Shown here: positions 56,586 to 64,000 of the stretch, in pieces
Layout: each line of letters begins with the position of its first letter
Numbering within the stretch: the first letter of the stretch is position 1
Source: Peptococcaceae bacterium BICA1-7
GTDB taxonomy: Bacteria > Bacillota > Desulfotomaculia > Desulfotomaculales > Desulfocucumaceae
NCBI GenBank assembly: GCA_000802095.1
Contig: JUEB01000017.1
Location: 124,001 to 188,000 of the forward strand
DNA length: 64,000 nucleotides
Reading direction: 5' to 3'
Notes under the pieces: generated by a model
Seen by the model: the letters and a program-made list of their open reading frames with translations, nothing else
Databases searched by the model: none
Told to the model about the DNA's origin: nothing
Made by a program: the position numbers and the translations under genes

Positions 56586-57782
56586 TTGAAAAAGAATCTA
56601 AAGAGAGCTCTTTGGCATCACCAATGGGGTAACTCAACTATATCCGACCAGGTACTGGGAGTGGATTCAGATCCCGTGCCGTCAGCAAGTGTAGTTTTCA
56701 TTGAAGCCGGGAATGTGTCGGAGAACACGGGGCTATACACTTATTCACTGCTGGGTGACAGCATTTCCGGCATTGATATGCCTATTTCCTTAAATGTCCG
56801 CACTGTTATTCCGGACCAATCCCTGGGGTTGGATTTAAATCCCGGCCTGACCGGGGCTTTAAGTACACATGAAAATGGCGCCGGAACAGATAATACAGGG
56901 ATTAATGCATATATTACGCTCATTGAAACTGAAATCTGCAACGAAAGCATGATTTTAGCGGCTGATACTCAGGTTGCCGATATGGGCGCTTTTACCGATC
57001 TCCTTCTGCCTTTAAACATAATCTACAATATACACGACACAGGGCATGGTCAAGATGATGCCCCTCCCACGGCGAAAACATTCTTCCTTGTCGACTCCTC
57101 AAATATTCTTCACCCTCTGGGGGTAATTGTATTGCGCGGCAAGGAAGACCTCCTGCCGGACAGTAAGCTATACCGGGAAGAGATACCCGGTCGCCAGGGC
57201 TCAATTAATCTAGGCCGTTCCTTCAAACCCCGGGTATTTGAGCTAAAGGTGGCCAACAGCACCGACCCGTCCACCAGGGAAAAACTGAAACGGGCACTGG
57301 CCGGGTGGCTGAATCCGCTGAATGGGCCAAAACCTCTTGTTTTTGCCGAAGATTTGGAGAAAACATTCTATGTTAAGTATGCGGGCAGAATTGACCTTGA
57401 TCAGTGGCCCAACTGGATGGAAATTACAATTCCATTTAAGGCCGGCAACCCTTATGCTATCGGAAGCTTTGAGCAGGTCCATACCGGAAGCGGAACCATC
57501 GCCAATGAGGGAAATGTGGCCACAAGCCTTATCATTGAGCTGGCAGGATCCGCCACAAACCCTTCGGTTACGGTTGGGGACTCAGTGCTGACCTGGACGG
57601 GCACTATTCCATCCGGGCAGACTTTGCTGATTGATACCGGAAAAATGAAGGTTACCTTGAACGGGCAAAACGCCCTGGGCAATTATAGCGGAGGATTCCC
57701 AAAACTGCAGCCAGGACAAACAAGTGTCTCGGCGGACAGTCAAACGGTCTTCCGATGGAGAAGCAGGTGGTCGGGATGTTGA
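56586..57782 (+). CDS. siphophage-type distal tail (Dit-like) protein with extra N-terminal region
   Basis: The 398-residue protein is Dit-like from about residue 165 to the end: L-R-G-K-E-D-L-L-P-D, G-S-I-N-L-G-R-S, Y-V-K-Y-A-G-R-I-D-L-D-Q, then a C-terminal beta domain with N-A-L-G-N-Y-S-G-G-F-P-K-L-Q-P-G. The first ~165 residues look like repeated beta segments (L-G-V/L-D-x-N/D-P...) unlike usual Dit. The TTG start has no clear ribosome site, 30 bases after a terminator, so its start or expression is uncertain. Confidence 0.65.
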   Translation: MKKNLKRALWHHQWGNSTISDQVLGVDSDPVPSASVVFIEAGNVSENTGLYTYSLLGDSISGIDMPISLNVRTVIPDQSLGLDLNPGLTGALSTHENGAGTDNTGINAYITLIETEICNESMILAADTQVADMGAFTDLLLPLNIIYNIHDTGHGQDDAPPTAKTFFLVDSSNILHPLGVIVLRGKEDLLPDSKLYREEIPGRQGSINLGRSFKPRVFELKVANSTDPSTREKLKRALAGWLNPLNGPKPLVFAEDLEKTFYVKYAGRIDLDQWPNWMEITIPFKAGNPYAIGSFEQVHTGSGTIANEGNVATSLIIELAGSATNPSVTVGDSVLTWTGTIPSGQTLLIDTGKMKVTLNGQNALGNYSGGFPKLQPGQTSVSADSQTVFRWRSRWSGC

Positions 57783-58483
57783 TTATTAAAAACGACGGCA
57801 CAGTATACCCGCTGGATTTAAAGCTCCTGCAGGACAGCCAAATGGAACTGCTGGCCCCGGTCAGGGAGTGGACAGAGGAAATTACCGGGGCTGACGGCGG
57901 GGTTGACTTTGGATCAGAATTGGAAACCGGCAAAATGGAGCTTCGCTGCGTGAGCCCCGAAGGGCTTGCTAGAGATGAAAAGAGGCTCTTCCGGCAGGAC
58001 CTGGCGGCCAGGCTTGATATATTGAGAGACGGTGACCTGCTTGCCTGGGAAAGCGATCCCGGCCGGAGTTTGCAGGTCTGGCTGGAAGGCCGGCCGGAAA
58101 TTTAAGACCTTATTAATGCCTATCAAATCAGTATACCCCTCGGATACCAGCCCGTCTGGGTATCCACCACTGAAAAAAGCCAGAACGGCACCGGTATACT
58201 AAATAATGAAGGATCAGTTGAAGCGCCTGTCACCATCACCATAAGAGGGCCGGTCACAAATCCCCTGGTTGTGGTGGGCGGTAGCACCCTGTCCTACACT
58301 GGTTCCTTGACTTCGGCAGATGTCCTGGTGATAGACACGGAAAGCCTGACAGCCAGGTTTAACGAGTACAACGCCCTGGCCCATTACTCCGGGGGCTTCC
58401 CCAGGCTGCAGCCCGGGGATACCACCGTAACGGCGGCCGCCTCGGGCACCACAACTTTCACCTGGCGGGACCGGTGGATTTAA
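57776..58483 (+). pseudogene. second Dit-like gene interrupted by a stop codon
   Basis: From ATG 57776 the frame reads L-I-I-K-N-D-G-T-V-Y and runs to TAA at 58103-58105. It continues in the same frame without further stops to 58483, where N-A-L-A-H-Y-S-G-G-F-P-R-L-Q-P-G matches the end of the Dit gene before it. The alignment G-R-I-D-L-D-Q / G-R-P-E-I-stop-D-L-I shows one nonsense codon in an otherwise intact gene. Readthrough cannot be excluded. Confidence 0.7.
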
Positions 58484-58501
58484 TTCTGAAAGGAGTTTGT
58501 T

Positions 58502-60766
58502 ATGCTCACCATACCGGAATATATTGAAATACGCACAGCCGCCGGCGCTCCGGCGGCTTATCTGTCACCCGGGGCCGACGGCCTCAAGGACTGCTGGATA
58601 GACGCGGAACTAAACGGCCAGTGCACTCTTTCCTTTGCCCTGCCCATGACCAGCGAAAAATGGACAAATCTAACCGATGCCAACCGGATAGTCGCCGGGG
58701 GCAGGGAGTTTGTCATTATAAAGCCTGACGCAGTGGAAATATCCAGGGAAGGGCAAAAGGTCTGGGGCAAGGTCATAGCCCAGGAAAGCTGGGTACTGCT
58801 CAATAAAAAATATATAACGGTGTCAAACGACCCGGCGGACCCCACCCCCGACTGGGGAACAGTAAAAATTCTGGCCGACGGCATCCCTTTTCCCGGATGC
58901 ACGGCGGGAAGCGCCCAGTCGGCCCTTTCCTACCTCCTCCAGGGAACAGAGTGGTCCGTGGGTGTGGTGGATGTAACCGGGGCCTATGACCTGGAGACCG
59001 AAAAAGATCACCTCCTGGCCAATATCAACAAGGTGCAGGAGCTGTGGGGCGGCTATTTTGTTTGGGACAACCTTAATAAGGTGGTCCACTTAAGGTCGGA
59101 GTCGGACTGGCAGAACTACACCGGCTTCCACATCAGGTACGCCAAAAACCTTAAAAGTATTACCCGCAATGTGGACTATGATATCGTTACCCGGATCTAC
59201 CCCTTCGGGGCGGATGACCTGAATATCTCCGGCGTCAACGGCGGTGTCATATACCTTGATAACTTCCAGCACACCTCCGACATCCGGGAAGGAATATATA
59301 AAAACCAGGATATTAAGGACGCCCAGAAACTGAAGGAAAAGGCCACGGAGATTCTAAACAGCCTGTCAAGGCCCCGCTATAATTACAAGGTTAACCTGGT
59401 GGACCTGCGCACTCTTCCTGAGTACGCCCATGAGGACTTCACCCTGGGTGACCTGGTGGATGTGATTGACGAAAATATCGGTATTGATGTCAGGGTACGG
59501 CTTATCCGGCACAAGTACAATGTCTTTCAGCCCTGGGAGTGCGACCTTGAAATAGGAGACCCGCTGGAATATCTGGCCAACATGATTGCGGATTCGAAGA
59601 AAGCGGCTGAATTTGTAAAGGACGCTCTTAAGCCCAATGAAGGGATAGGCAACATTTTAAAAGGGTTTATCAACACCTTTGCCACCCAGATCAACAGCTC
59701 CAACGGCAAACTGATCTGGAACGACTCCACCTTCGAGGCCGTAGAGATTGACGGAAGCGGCAATCCCACCGGTAAAAGAGTCAGGATTACCCCCGGCGGC
59801 ATAGGGATAAGCACCGACGGCGGACAGACCTTTGTTACCGCCATGACCGGGGCCGGAATAATGGCCAACACCGTTATTGTCAATTCCCTATATGCCCTGT
59901 CCACCGACGACGGCTTTACCAAGCTGATGGCCAGCGGCCTGCACGTGTTTGACCAGAACGAGATGGAAAGACTCATTGCCGGCTGGTGGATGGATGGGGC
60001 CACAAAAAGGTTTGGTTTAAGGGTGACAGCAGCTGACGGCACCACTACCCTGTTGGATGATCAAGGTCTTTTGCAGACCTGGCAGGAGGGACGGGCGGAC
60101 AATGTTGATGATAGCCATCCGCTAATTTTGAATATATATGTGCCTGATGAAACCATTAGTATTTATAAAGGACTATTGAGATTTAAAAGGTTAGCATTTA
60201 GAGCATATGAAACTGGTGCTAGCAGTGGTGGTTCATACTCATCGACAAGAACAAGTAATAGTGGTGGTAGTGTCAGTACTGTAGCTTTATCTGGCGGTGG
60301 GGGGTATGAAACAACGACTACAGAGAAAGATTTTGGTTATTTTTCACAATTATTTTATACTGACACAGATCAGGGACACCAGCATGAGTACTGGGATGAT
60401 CCAGTTGGCTCAAATGTTACAGATTATGATGGAGTGCACAGCCACTTGGTTAATGCTCATGGGCATGATATTTATATTTCCCCTCATACTCATGATATAG
60501 AAATTCCTAGTCATACACATAATGTAAGTATTAATATTCCATCGCATTCACATGAAATATTATATGGAATTTATCAAAGTTCAATCCCATCTACTGTTAC
60601 TGTAAAAATAAATGGCACAATAGCAGGAAGTTATTCTTCAGATCAAAATTCAATTAACCTACAACCATATTTAATTATCAATCAATGGAATGCTATTGAA
60701 TTATGGGCGAACGGATTAGGCAGGATCGATGCAACTGCTTTTATTCAAGCAAAGATGGGTGTATAA
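58502..60766 (+). CDS. tail endopeptidase/tip protein (Tal-like) with HxH receptor-binding end
   Basis: The 754-residue protein has a Tal/minor structural N-terminal half (I-R-T-A-A-G-A-P-A-A-Y-L-S-P, G-R-E-F-V-I-I-K-P, W-D-N-L-N-K-V-V-H-L-R), a coiled middle near 370-420 and, from about residue 625, many H-x-H pairs (Q-H-E-Y, V-H-S-H, A-H-G-H-D, P-H-T-H-D, S-H-T-H-N, S-H-S-H-E) like metal-threaded phage fibres. From ~60120 to the end base composition turns AT-rich, suggesting a swapped tip. Confidence 0.82.
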   Translation: MLTIPEYIEIRTAAGAPAAYLSPGADGLKDCWIDAELNGQCTLSFALPMTSEKWTNLTDANRIVAGGREFVIIKPDAVEISREGQKVWGKVIAQESWVLLNKKYITVSNDPADPTPDWGTVKILADGIPFPGCTAGSAQSALSYLLQGTEWSVGVVDVTGAYDLETEKDHLLANINKVQELWGGYFVWDNLNKVVHLRSESDWQNYTGFHIRYAKNLKSITRNVDYDIVTRIYPFGADDLNISGVNGGVIYLDNFQHTSDIREGIYKNQDIKDAQKLKEKATEILNSLSRPRYNYKVNLVDLRTLPEYAHEDFTLGDLVDVIDENIGIDVRVRLIRHKYNVFQPWECDLEIGDPLEYLANMIADSKKAAEFVKDALKPNEGIGNILKGFINTFATQINSSNGKLIWNDSTFEAVEIDGSGNPTGKRVRITPGGIGISTDGGQTFVTAMTGAGIMANTVIVNSLYALSTDDGFTKLMASGLHVFDQNEMERLIAGWWMDGATKRFGLRVTAADGTTTLLDDQGLLQTWQEGRADNVDDSHPLILNIYVPDETISIYKGLLRFKRLAFRAYETGASSGGSYSSTRTSNSGGSVSTVALSGGGGYETTTTEKDFGYFSQLFYTDTDQGHQHEYWDDPVGSNVTDYDGVHSHLVNAHGHDIYISPHTHDIEIPSHTHNVSINIPSHSHEILYGIYQSSIPSTVTVKINGTIAGSYSSDQNSINLQPYLIINQWNAIELWANGLGRIDATAFIQAKMGV

Positions 60767-60792
60767 AAGGTTAAAACTATCATAAACGATGT

Positions 60793-61425
60793 TTAATTTA
60801 ATATTAATTCCACATTAGTAGGATCCCAAGAATAATTAAGAAAACCCAATTCCTTCATTTGGTTCAAAGAAAACAACATTAAATCTTCTTCGTTCATCAT
60901 AGAACGTCTAGGATAAATATTGTCACCTAGTTTGAATTCTTTTTCTGAAAACCACATATTTTGTCCCTTATATTTACTATTAATAAATTGAGCTATTACC
61001 CCTGAATGGACATAAAGATCATTGTCTTTTTCTAGCCATTTTAGGTCAGTCGGTATCCCATTAACTTTTAGTATTTTATTCTTTACCACCTTTTGATTAT
61101 TTGTGTTTAATACATTATTTGAACTTGCGCCTAAATCACTAGGAGTTCCACCAATAACATAATCACTGGTGACAACTACTGCATTTTGATTCTCATCCCA
61201 AGATACTTTCGCCCCCAGGGCCTCAGCCAGGAACCGGGCCGGGACCATGGTGCGATCGTTAATTACCTGGGGTGGGACATCGCACTGTATTTCCTTTCCG
61301 TTAACAATGAGTTTGATAGGTTGGCTAGCCAAGGCAAAACCTGTGGTGGCAAAAATAACTCCAACCCAAAATCCTATTATATACTTTTTCAACGGTCGAC
61401 CCCCTTTTCTGGCAACATTATACAT
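60793..61425 (-). CDS. secreted copper-amine-oxidase-N (stalk) domain protein
   Basis: The 210-residue protein has a signal peptide (I-G-F-W-V-G-V-I-F-A-T-T-G-F-A) and one stalk domain (I-K-L-I-V-N-G-K-E-I, V-P-A-R-F-L-A-E-A-L-G-A-K-V-S-W-D), a cell-wall-associated fold common in clostridia. The rest is AT-rich and lacks recognised motifs. The start could be 61395 (M-K-K-like) rather than 61425. Convergent with the Tal gene. Confidence 0.78.
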   Translation of the reverse strand: MYNVARKGGRPLKKYIIGFWVGVIFATTGFALASQPIKLIVNGKEIQCDVPPQVINDRTMVPARFLAEALGAKVSWDENQNAVVVTSDYVIGGTPSDLGASSNNVLNTNNQKVVKNKILKVNGIPTDLKWLEKDNDLYVHSGVIAQFINSKYKGQNMWFSEKEFKLGDNIYPRRSMMNEEDLMLFSLNQMKELGFLNYSWDPTNVELILN

Positions 61426-61469
61426 TAATGCAAGGGACTATTCAAGACAAGCCGGGTAATAAGCACAGC

Positions 61470-61514
61470 AGACCCCGCCCTATTCACTCACTACAAAGGG
61501 CGGGGTCTCTTTTT
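61470..61514. terminator. strong hairpin between stalk protein genes
   Basis: AGACCCCGCCC and GGGCGGGGTCT form an 11-base perfect stem over a 17-base loop. T-richness is on the plus side only (CTCTTTTTC), although both flanking genes read leftward, so leftward termination would be atypical. Confidence 0.6.
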
Positions 61515-61554
61515 CATGGGCTATCCGTGAAAAGTTGACCTGCATAATACCTTC

Positions 61555-62604
61555 TTATTCAACAGGCCAGATGTTTTCTTTAAGCAACCCTGCCAGGGAG
61601 GCCCGGCCAATGGTGAATTCCGGTATCCCGTAGGCATAGGGCATTATTTCGTATTGCTGGAAGTAGATGACAATGCCTTTATCGTTTACATAGAAGTCCT
61701 GGTCCGCTTTAATGGCCTCAAAGGGGTTAAGCGTCTCCATTATACCCCTCTCAGCCAGCTGGCTTTTTATTTCCCGGCTTATCAGTGAAACATAGCCGGC
61801 ATCATCCCCGAACAGGTCATTTAGCCCGTACTGCCGGCCTGTTTTGAGGTTAAAGGTGTATGAGCTCTGCACCGTGAGGCCGTGGGCCCCTCCGGTGTAC
61901 TGGTAGTTCTGGAATACCACGCTTAATATGTCATTTTGGTTGTATTTAATCCGGTAGTTGAAATAGGTTTCCGCCCTTACGTTCCTGGCTGCGGATTCCC
62001 CTGAAATTACATCTCCGTTTTTTATGCCCTCTGCCCTGGCCTGATCAGCTATTTTTTCAAACGTGCCGTTAATTTTGCTCTGTATACTTTCGTCAGCCAG
62101 CCCCTCAATCTCGGGATACTGGATATTCAGTAAAAGGCTACCGGTATCCGAAGTAATTATTTTTGTTTTTACCGTCACCGGGTTTAACTGGATACTGCTC
62201 AGAAACACCACATCATTCTCTTTATCCCACTGCACCTGAAAACCAAGATTATCGGCAATAAAGTTCTGAGGGACATAGGTCCTCCCGTCTATTAATTTAT
62301 ATCCCTCCATTAAAAAGTACTGGTGGCCGCTCACCGATACCTTCCTGTCGGTCAAGCTTAATATAATCTCCTGGCCAGGCTTGAGGAGGGTTATTTTATT
62401 GTCGGCTTCCGACCACCGCACACTGTACCCGGTGGACTCAGCCACGGCCCGCAGGGGGACAAAAAGCTCACCGTCAAAAATCAGTCCCGATCCATTAACC
62501 TTTTTCCCTTCTATTCCCGGCTGGCCCCCCTCCGCCGCCGCAGCCGGCAGAGCCATCCCCACGCATAGAAGAACAACAGCAAGTACCAGAAACCCCTTCT
62601 TCAT
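61555..62604 (-). CDS. secreted stalk-domain protein with DUF4163/DUF3298 C-terminus
   Basis: The 349-residue protein has a signal peptide ending A-A-A-A and copper-amine-oxidase-N domains (F-V-P-L-R-A-V-A-E-S-T-G-Y-S-V-R-W; Y-V-P-Q-N-F-I-A-D-N-L-G). It then has a DUF4163-like region (Y-P-E-I-E-G-L-A-D) and DUF3298 (G-G-A-H-G, L-N-D-L-F-G-D-D-A-G-Y). This architecture is seen in cell-surface proteins of spore-forming clostridia. Confidence 0.87.
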   Translation of the reverse strand: MKKGFLVLAVVLLCVGMALPAAAAEGGQPGIEGKKVNGSGLIFDGELFVPLRAVAESTGYSVRWSEADNKITLLKPGQEIILSLTDRKVSVSGHQYFLMEGYKLIDGRTYVPQNFIADNLGFQVQWDKENDVVFLSSIQLNPVTVKTKIITSDTGSLLLNIQYPEIEGLADESIQSKINGTFEKIADQARAEGIKNGDVISGESAARNVRAETYFNYRIKYNQNDILSVVFQNYQYTGGAHGLTVQSSYTFNLKTGRQYGLNDLFGDDAGYVSLISREIKSQLAERGIMETLNPFEAIKADQDFYVNDKGIVIYFQQYEIMPYAYGIPEFTIGRASLAGLLKENIWPVE

Positions 62605-62675
62605 AAGCAGATGTCCCCCTTTAAATGATCCTACCTTTCAGACGAAATATAACCACCCACTGTTCCTGGCAGCAC

Positions 62676-62697
62676 AAAAAAAGGCTCCTAAGGAGCC
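62676..62697 (-). terminator. terminator of the acyl-CoA synthetase gene
   Basis: On the minus strand GGCTCC-TTA-GGAGCC is followed by seven T. It lies 125 bases past the stop of the leftward gene at 62822. Confidence 0.85.
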
Positions 62698-62821
62698 CCA
62701 GGCTGATGACAAAGCATTATGGGGTTGTACCGGCAGGGTTTTGCAATCCGGCCGGTAAACTTAAAATATTATTCCCATTTATCCCTCATATTTTTTCAGC
62801 AAATTGAATTCCTCCAGGGCT

Positions 62822-64000
62822 TCATAAAACCGTTGTCTCTCCGGCTGCGGCGGCCATGGCGTCTACCACGAAGGCCCCCCGGCTCTCCGGCAGAACGATG
62901 AGAGGATTGATGTCAAGCTCAGCCAGTGTAGGCCAGCTTTCCGCCAGCAATGCCACCTTCAGCAAAATATCTTCCACGGCGGGCAGGTCCAAAGGGGCTT
63001 TGCCCCTGGCACCGGCCAATATGGAGAAGGCCTTTGTTTCCCTGATCATTTCCCTCACATCACCTTCATCTACCGGTAAAACCCGCATGGAGATGTCCTT
63101 TAAGGTTTCCACCCAGATGCCGCCCATGCCGAAGGTCAGGACCGGCCCGAATACCGGGTCCCGGCTTATTCCCACCAGCAGTTCCTGCCCGCCGGAGACC
63201 ATTTTTTGCACCAGCACGCCCCGAATAAGCGCCCCGTGCTGTCTTCGGGCGCCCTGGCCCGTTACCGAGGAAAAAGCCCGCCGCACCTCTTCCGGGCCGG
63301 ACAGATTAAGCCTTATCCCATCTACCTCGGTTTTATGAAGTATATCCGGGGAGTCCACCTTAACCGCCACCGGGTAGCCCAGCTCTTGCGCTGCGGCCGC
63401 CGCCTCTTCGGCTGTGGCTGCGGCTAACTCCGGCACAACCTGTATTCCGCAGGCTGTAAGTATTTCCTTGACCTCTCTTTCGGCCAGCACCGTGCCGGGC
63501 CTGAGGGACCGGTACCGGGCAGGCACAACCGGGGCAGTATGGCTGCGTGGGGAGTTATGGCCGGGATTGGACCTTGCCTTTTCGGTATACTCTACCACTT
63601 TAACCAGGGCGTTGGCGGCCACATCCGGATCGTCCATGAAGGCCACACCGCATTTGACAAGGTCCCCCGAGGCCGGCCCGGGGGTAGCCCCGGGCATGGC
63701 GCCCAACAGTGCCAGAGGCTTATCTGTAAGGCCGGCAATTGCTTTCAGCTGCCCCACGGAGTCAATTCCTTCATTTAGCCAGTGGGATAAAACCAGGGTG
63801 TCCACACCGGGGTCCTCCGCCGCAGCCGCTGCGCAGCGCTGGAAAAGCCCTGGAATAACTATATCCAGCCCGGTCAGGTCCACCGGGTTGCTCACCCCGG
63901 CAAAGGGCGGCAGCTCCCGGGCGATTTTATTCTGGATGTCAGTGCCCAGCCGGACCAGCTCCAGGCCTGCGCCGGAGTATTTATCGGCCGCTATCACCGC
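62822..64000 (-). CDS. ADP-forming acyl/acetyl-CoA synthetase, 5'-truncated by window edge
   Basis: The frame is open to the right edge, so the N-terminal CoA-binding domain is outside the window. The visible ~393 residues hold the succinyl-CoA-synthetase-like middle domain (N-P-V-D-L-T-G-L-D, L-V-L-S-H-W) and an ATP-grasp domain (V-A-V-K-V-D-S-P-D-I-L-H-K-T-E-V-D-G-I, V-L-T-F-G-M-G-G-I-W, E-L-D-I-N-P-L). It converts acyl-CoA, ADP and phosphate to acid, CoA and ATP in fermentative metabolism. Confidence 0.92.
   Translation of the reverse strand, partial: AVIAADKYSGAGLELVRLGTDIQNKIARELPPFAGVSNPVDLTGLDIVIPGLFQRCAAAAAEDPGVDTLVLSHWLNEGIDSVGQLKAIAGLTDKPLALLGAMPGATPGPASGDLVKCGVAFMDDPDVAANALVKVVEYTEKARSNPGHNSPRSHTAPVVPARYRSLRPGTVLAEREVKEILTACGIQVVPELAAATAEEAAAAAQELGYPVAVKVDSPDILHKTEVDGIRLNLSGPEEVRRAFSSVTGQGARRQHGALIRGVLVQKMVSGGQELLVGISRDPVFGPVLTFGMGGIWVETLKDISMRVLPVDEGDVREMIRETKAFSILAGARGKAPLDLPAVEDILLKVALLAESWPTLAELDINPLIVLPESRGAFVVDAMAAAAGETTVL

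Noticed and set aside
60370-60580. CAT/CAC-rich short repeats in DNA as a possible repeat array
   Set aside because: They code the H-x-H pairs of the tail tip and are not evenly spaced.

Overview
The window looks like chromosome of a spore-forming, GC-moderate Firmicute, most likely a Peptococcaceae-type clostridium of the Desulfotomaculum/Pelotomaculum sort. The grounds are strong GGAGG ribosome sites, Spo0A-box-like TGTCGAA sites, copper-amine-oxidase-N stalk proteins, an ADP-forming acyl-CoA synthetase and a PBSX/diffocin-style phage tail locus. The genus is an inference.

1-1585: the end of a DUF4173 membrane protein and an Ogt-type DNA alkyl-transferase. 1582-24950: a large ribosomal-peptide (RiPP) cluster. 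Its leftward arm (12076 to 1582) is an NHLM-type export operon: orphan ligand-binding lipoprotein, HlyD-type adaptor, C39-peptidase ABC exporter, partner ABC exporter, an HEXXH protein, and a cyclic-nucleotide-domain SLC13 transporter. Its centre (12429-17271) is a tandem-GNAT gene followed by six tandem precursor genes, then a divergent radical SAM gene and a seventh precursor. The precursors have nitrile-hydratase-like (NHLP) leaders ending VAGG and short 12-19-residue cores that all end in [Y/F]-G-Y; six of seven carry one Cys. Its right arm is a divergent pair: a leftward operon (PLP class-III aminotransferase-like enzyme, cytoplasmic S12-type serine hydrolase, second radical SAM enzyme, PqqD-like protein) and a rightward LanM lanthipeptide synthetase of the CCG zinc-ligand type. 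Together these predict a lanthionine ring next to radical-SAM-altered Y-G motifs, export with VAGG cleavage, and further tailoring. This is the best candidate for an undescribed system.

25001-36475: signalling and membrane genes. They comprise a PAS/nucleotide cyclase, an ICMT-like methyltransferase with an extra domain, a DUF4405 membrane protein, a NarL-type and an OmpR-type two-component system, a His-rich secreted protein with a membrane polyferredoxin, a ferritin-like protein and a Gly/Met-rich secreted protein. Four promoters here share a TTGTTA-N(7)-GTGA-like element, suggesting one OmpR-type regulon.

36476-56513: a contractile phage-tail locus read leftward. It has sheath, tube, a chaperone with a -1 frameshift site, tape measure, LysM protein, baseplate proteins, two duplicated tail-tip/fibre cassettes and a lysis cassette. 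Its regulators lie at the right end (XRE repressor, ImmA-like protein, sigma-like activator). No capsid, portal, terminase or integrase is visible, so it is probably a tailocin. 56586-60766 is a rightward, siphophage-type Dit/Tal module with one nonsense-broken Dit copy and an AT-rich, HxH-repeat receptor-binding tip. 60793-64000 holds two stalk-domain secreted proteins and a 5'-truncated ADP-forming acyl-CoA synthetase.

Starts were moved from the longest open frame wherever a ribosome site argued for it. All family names rest on motif recognition by eye; no search was run.
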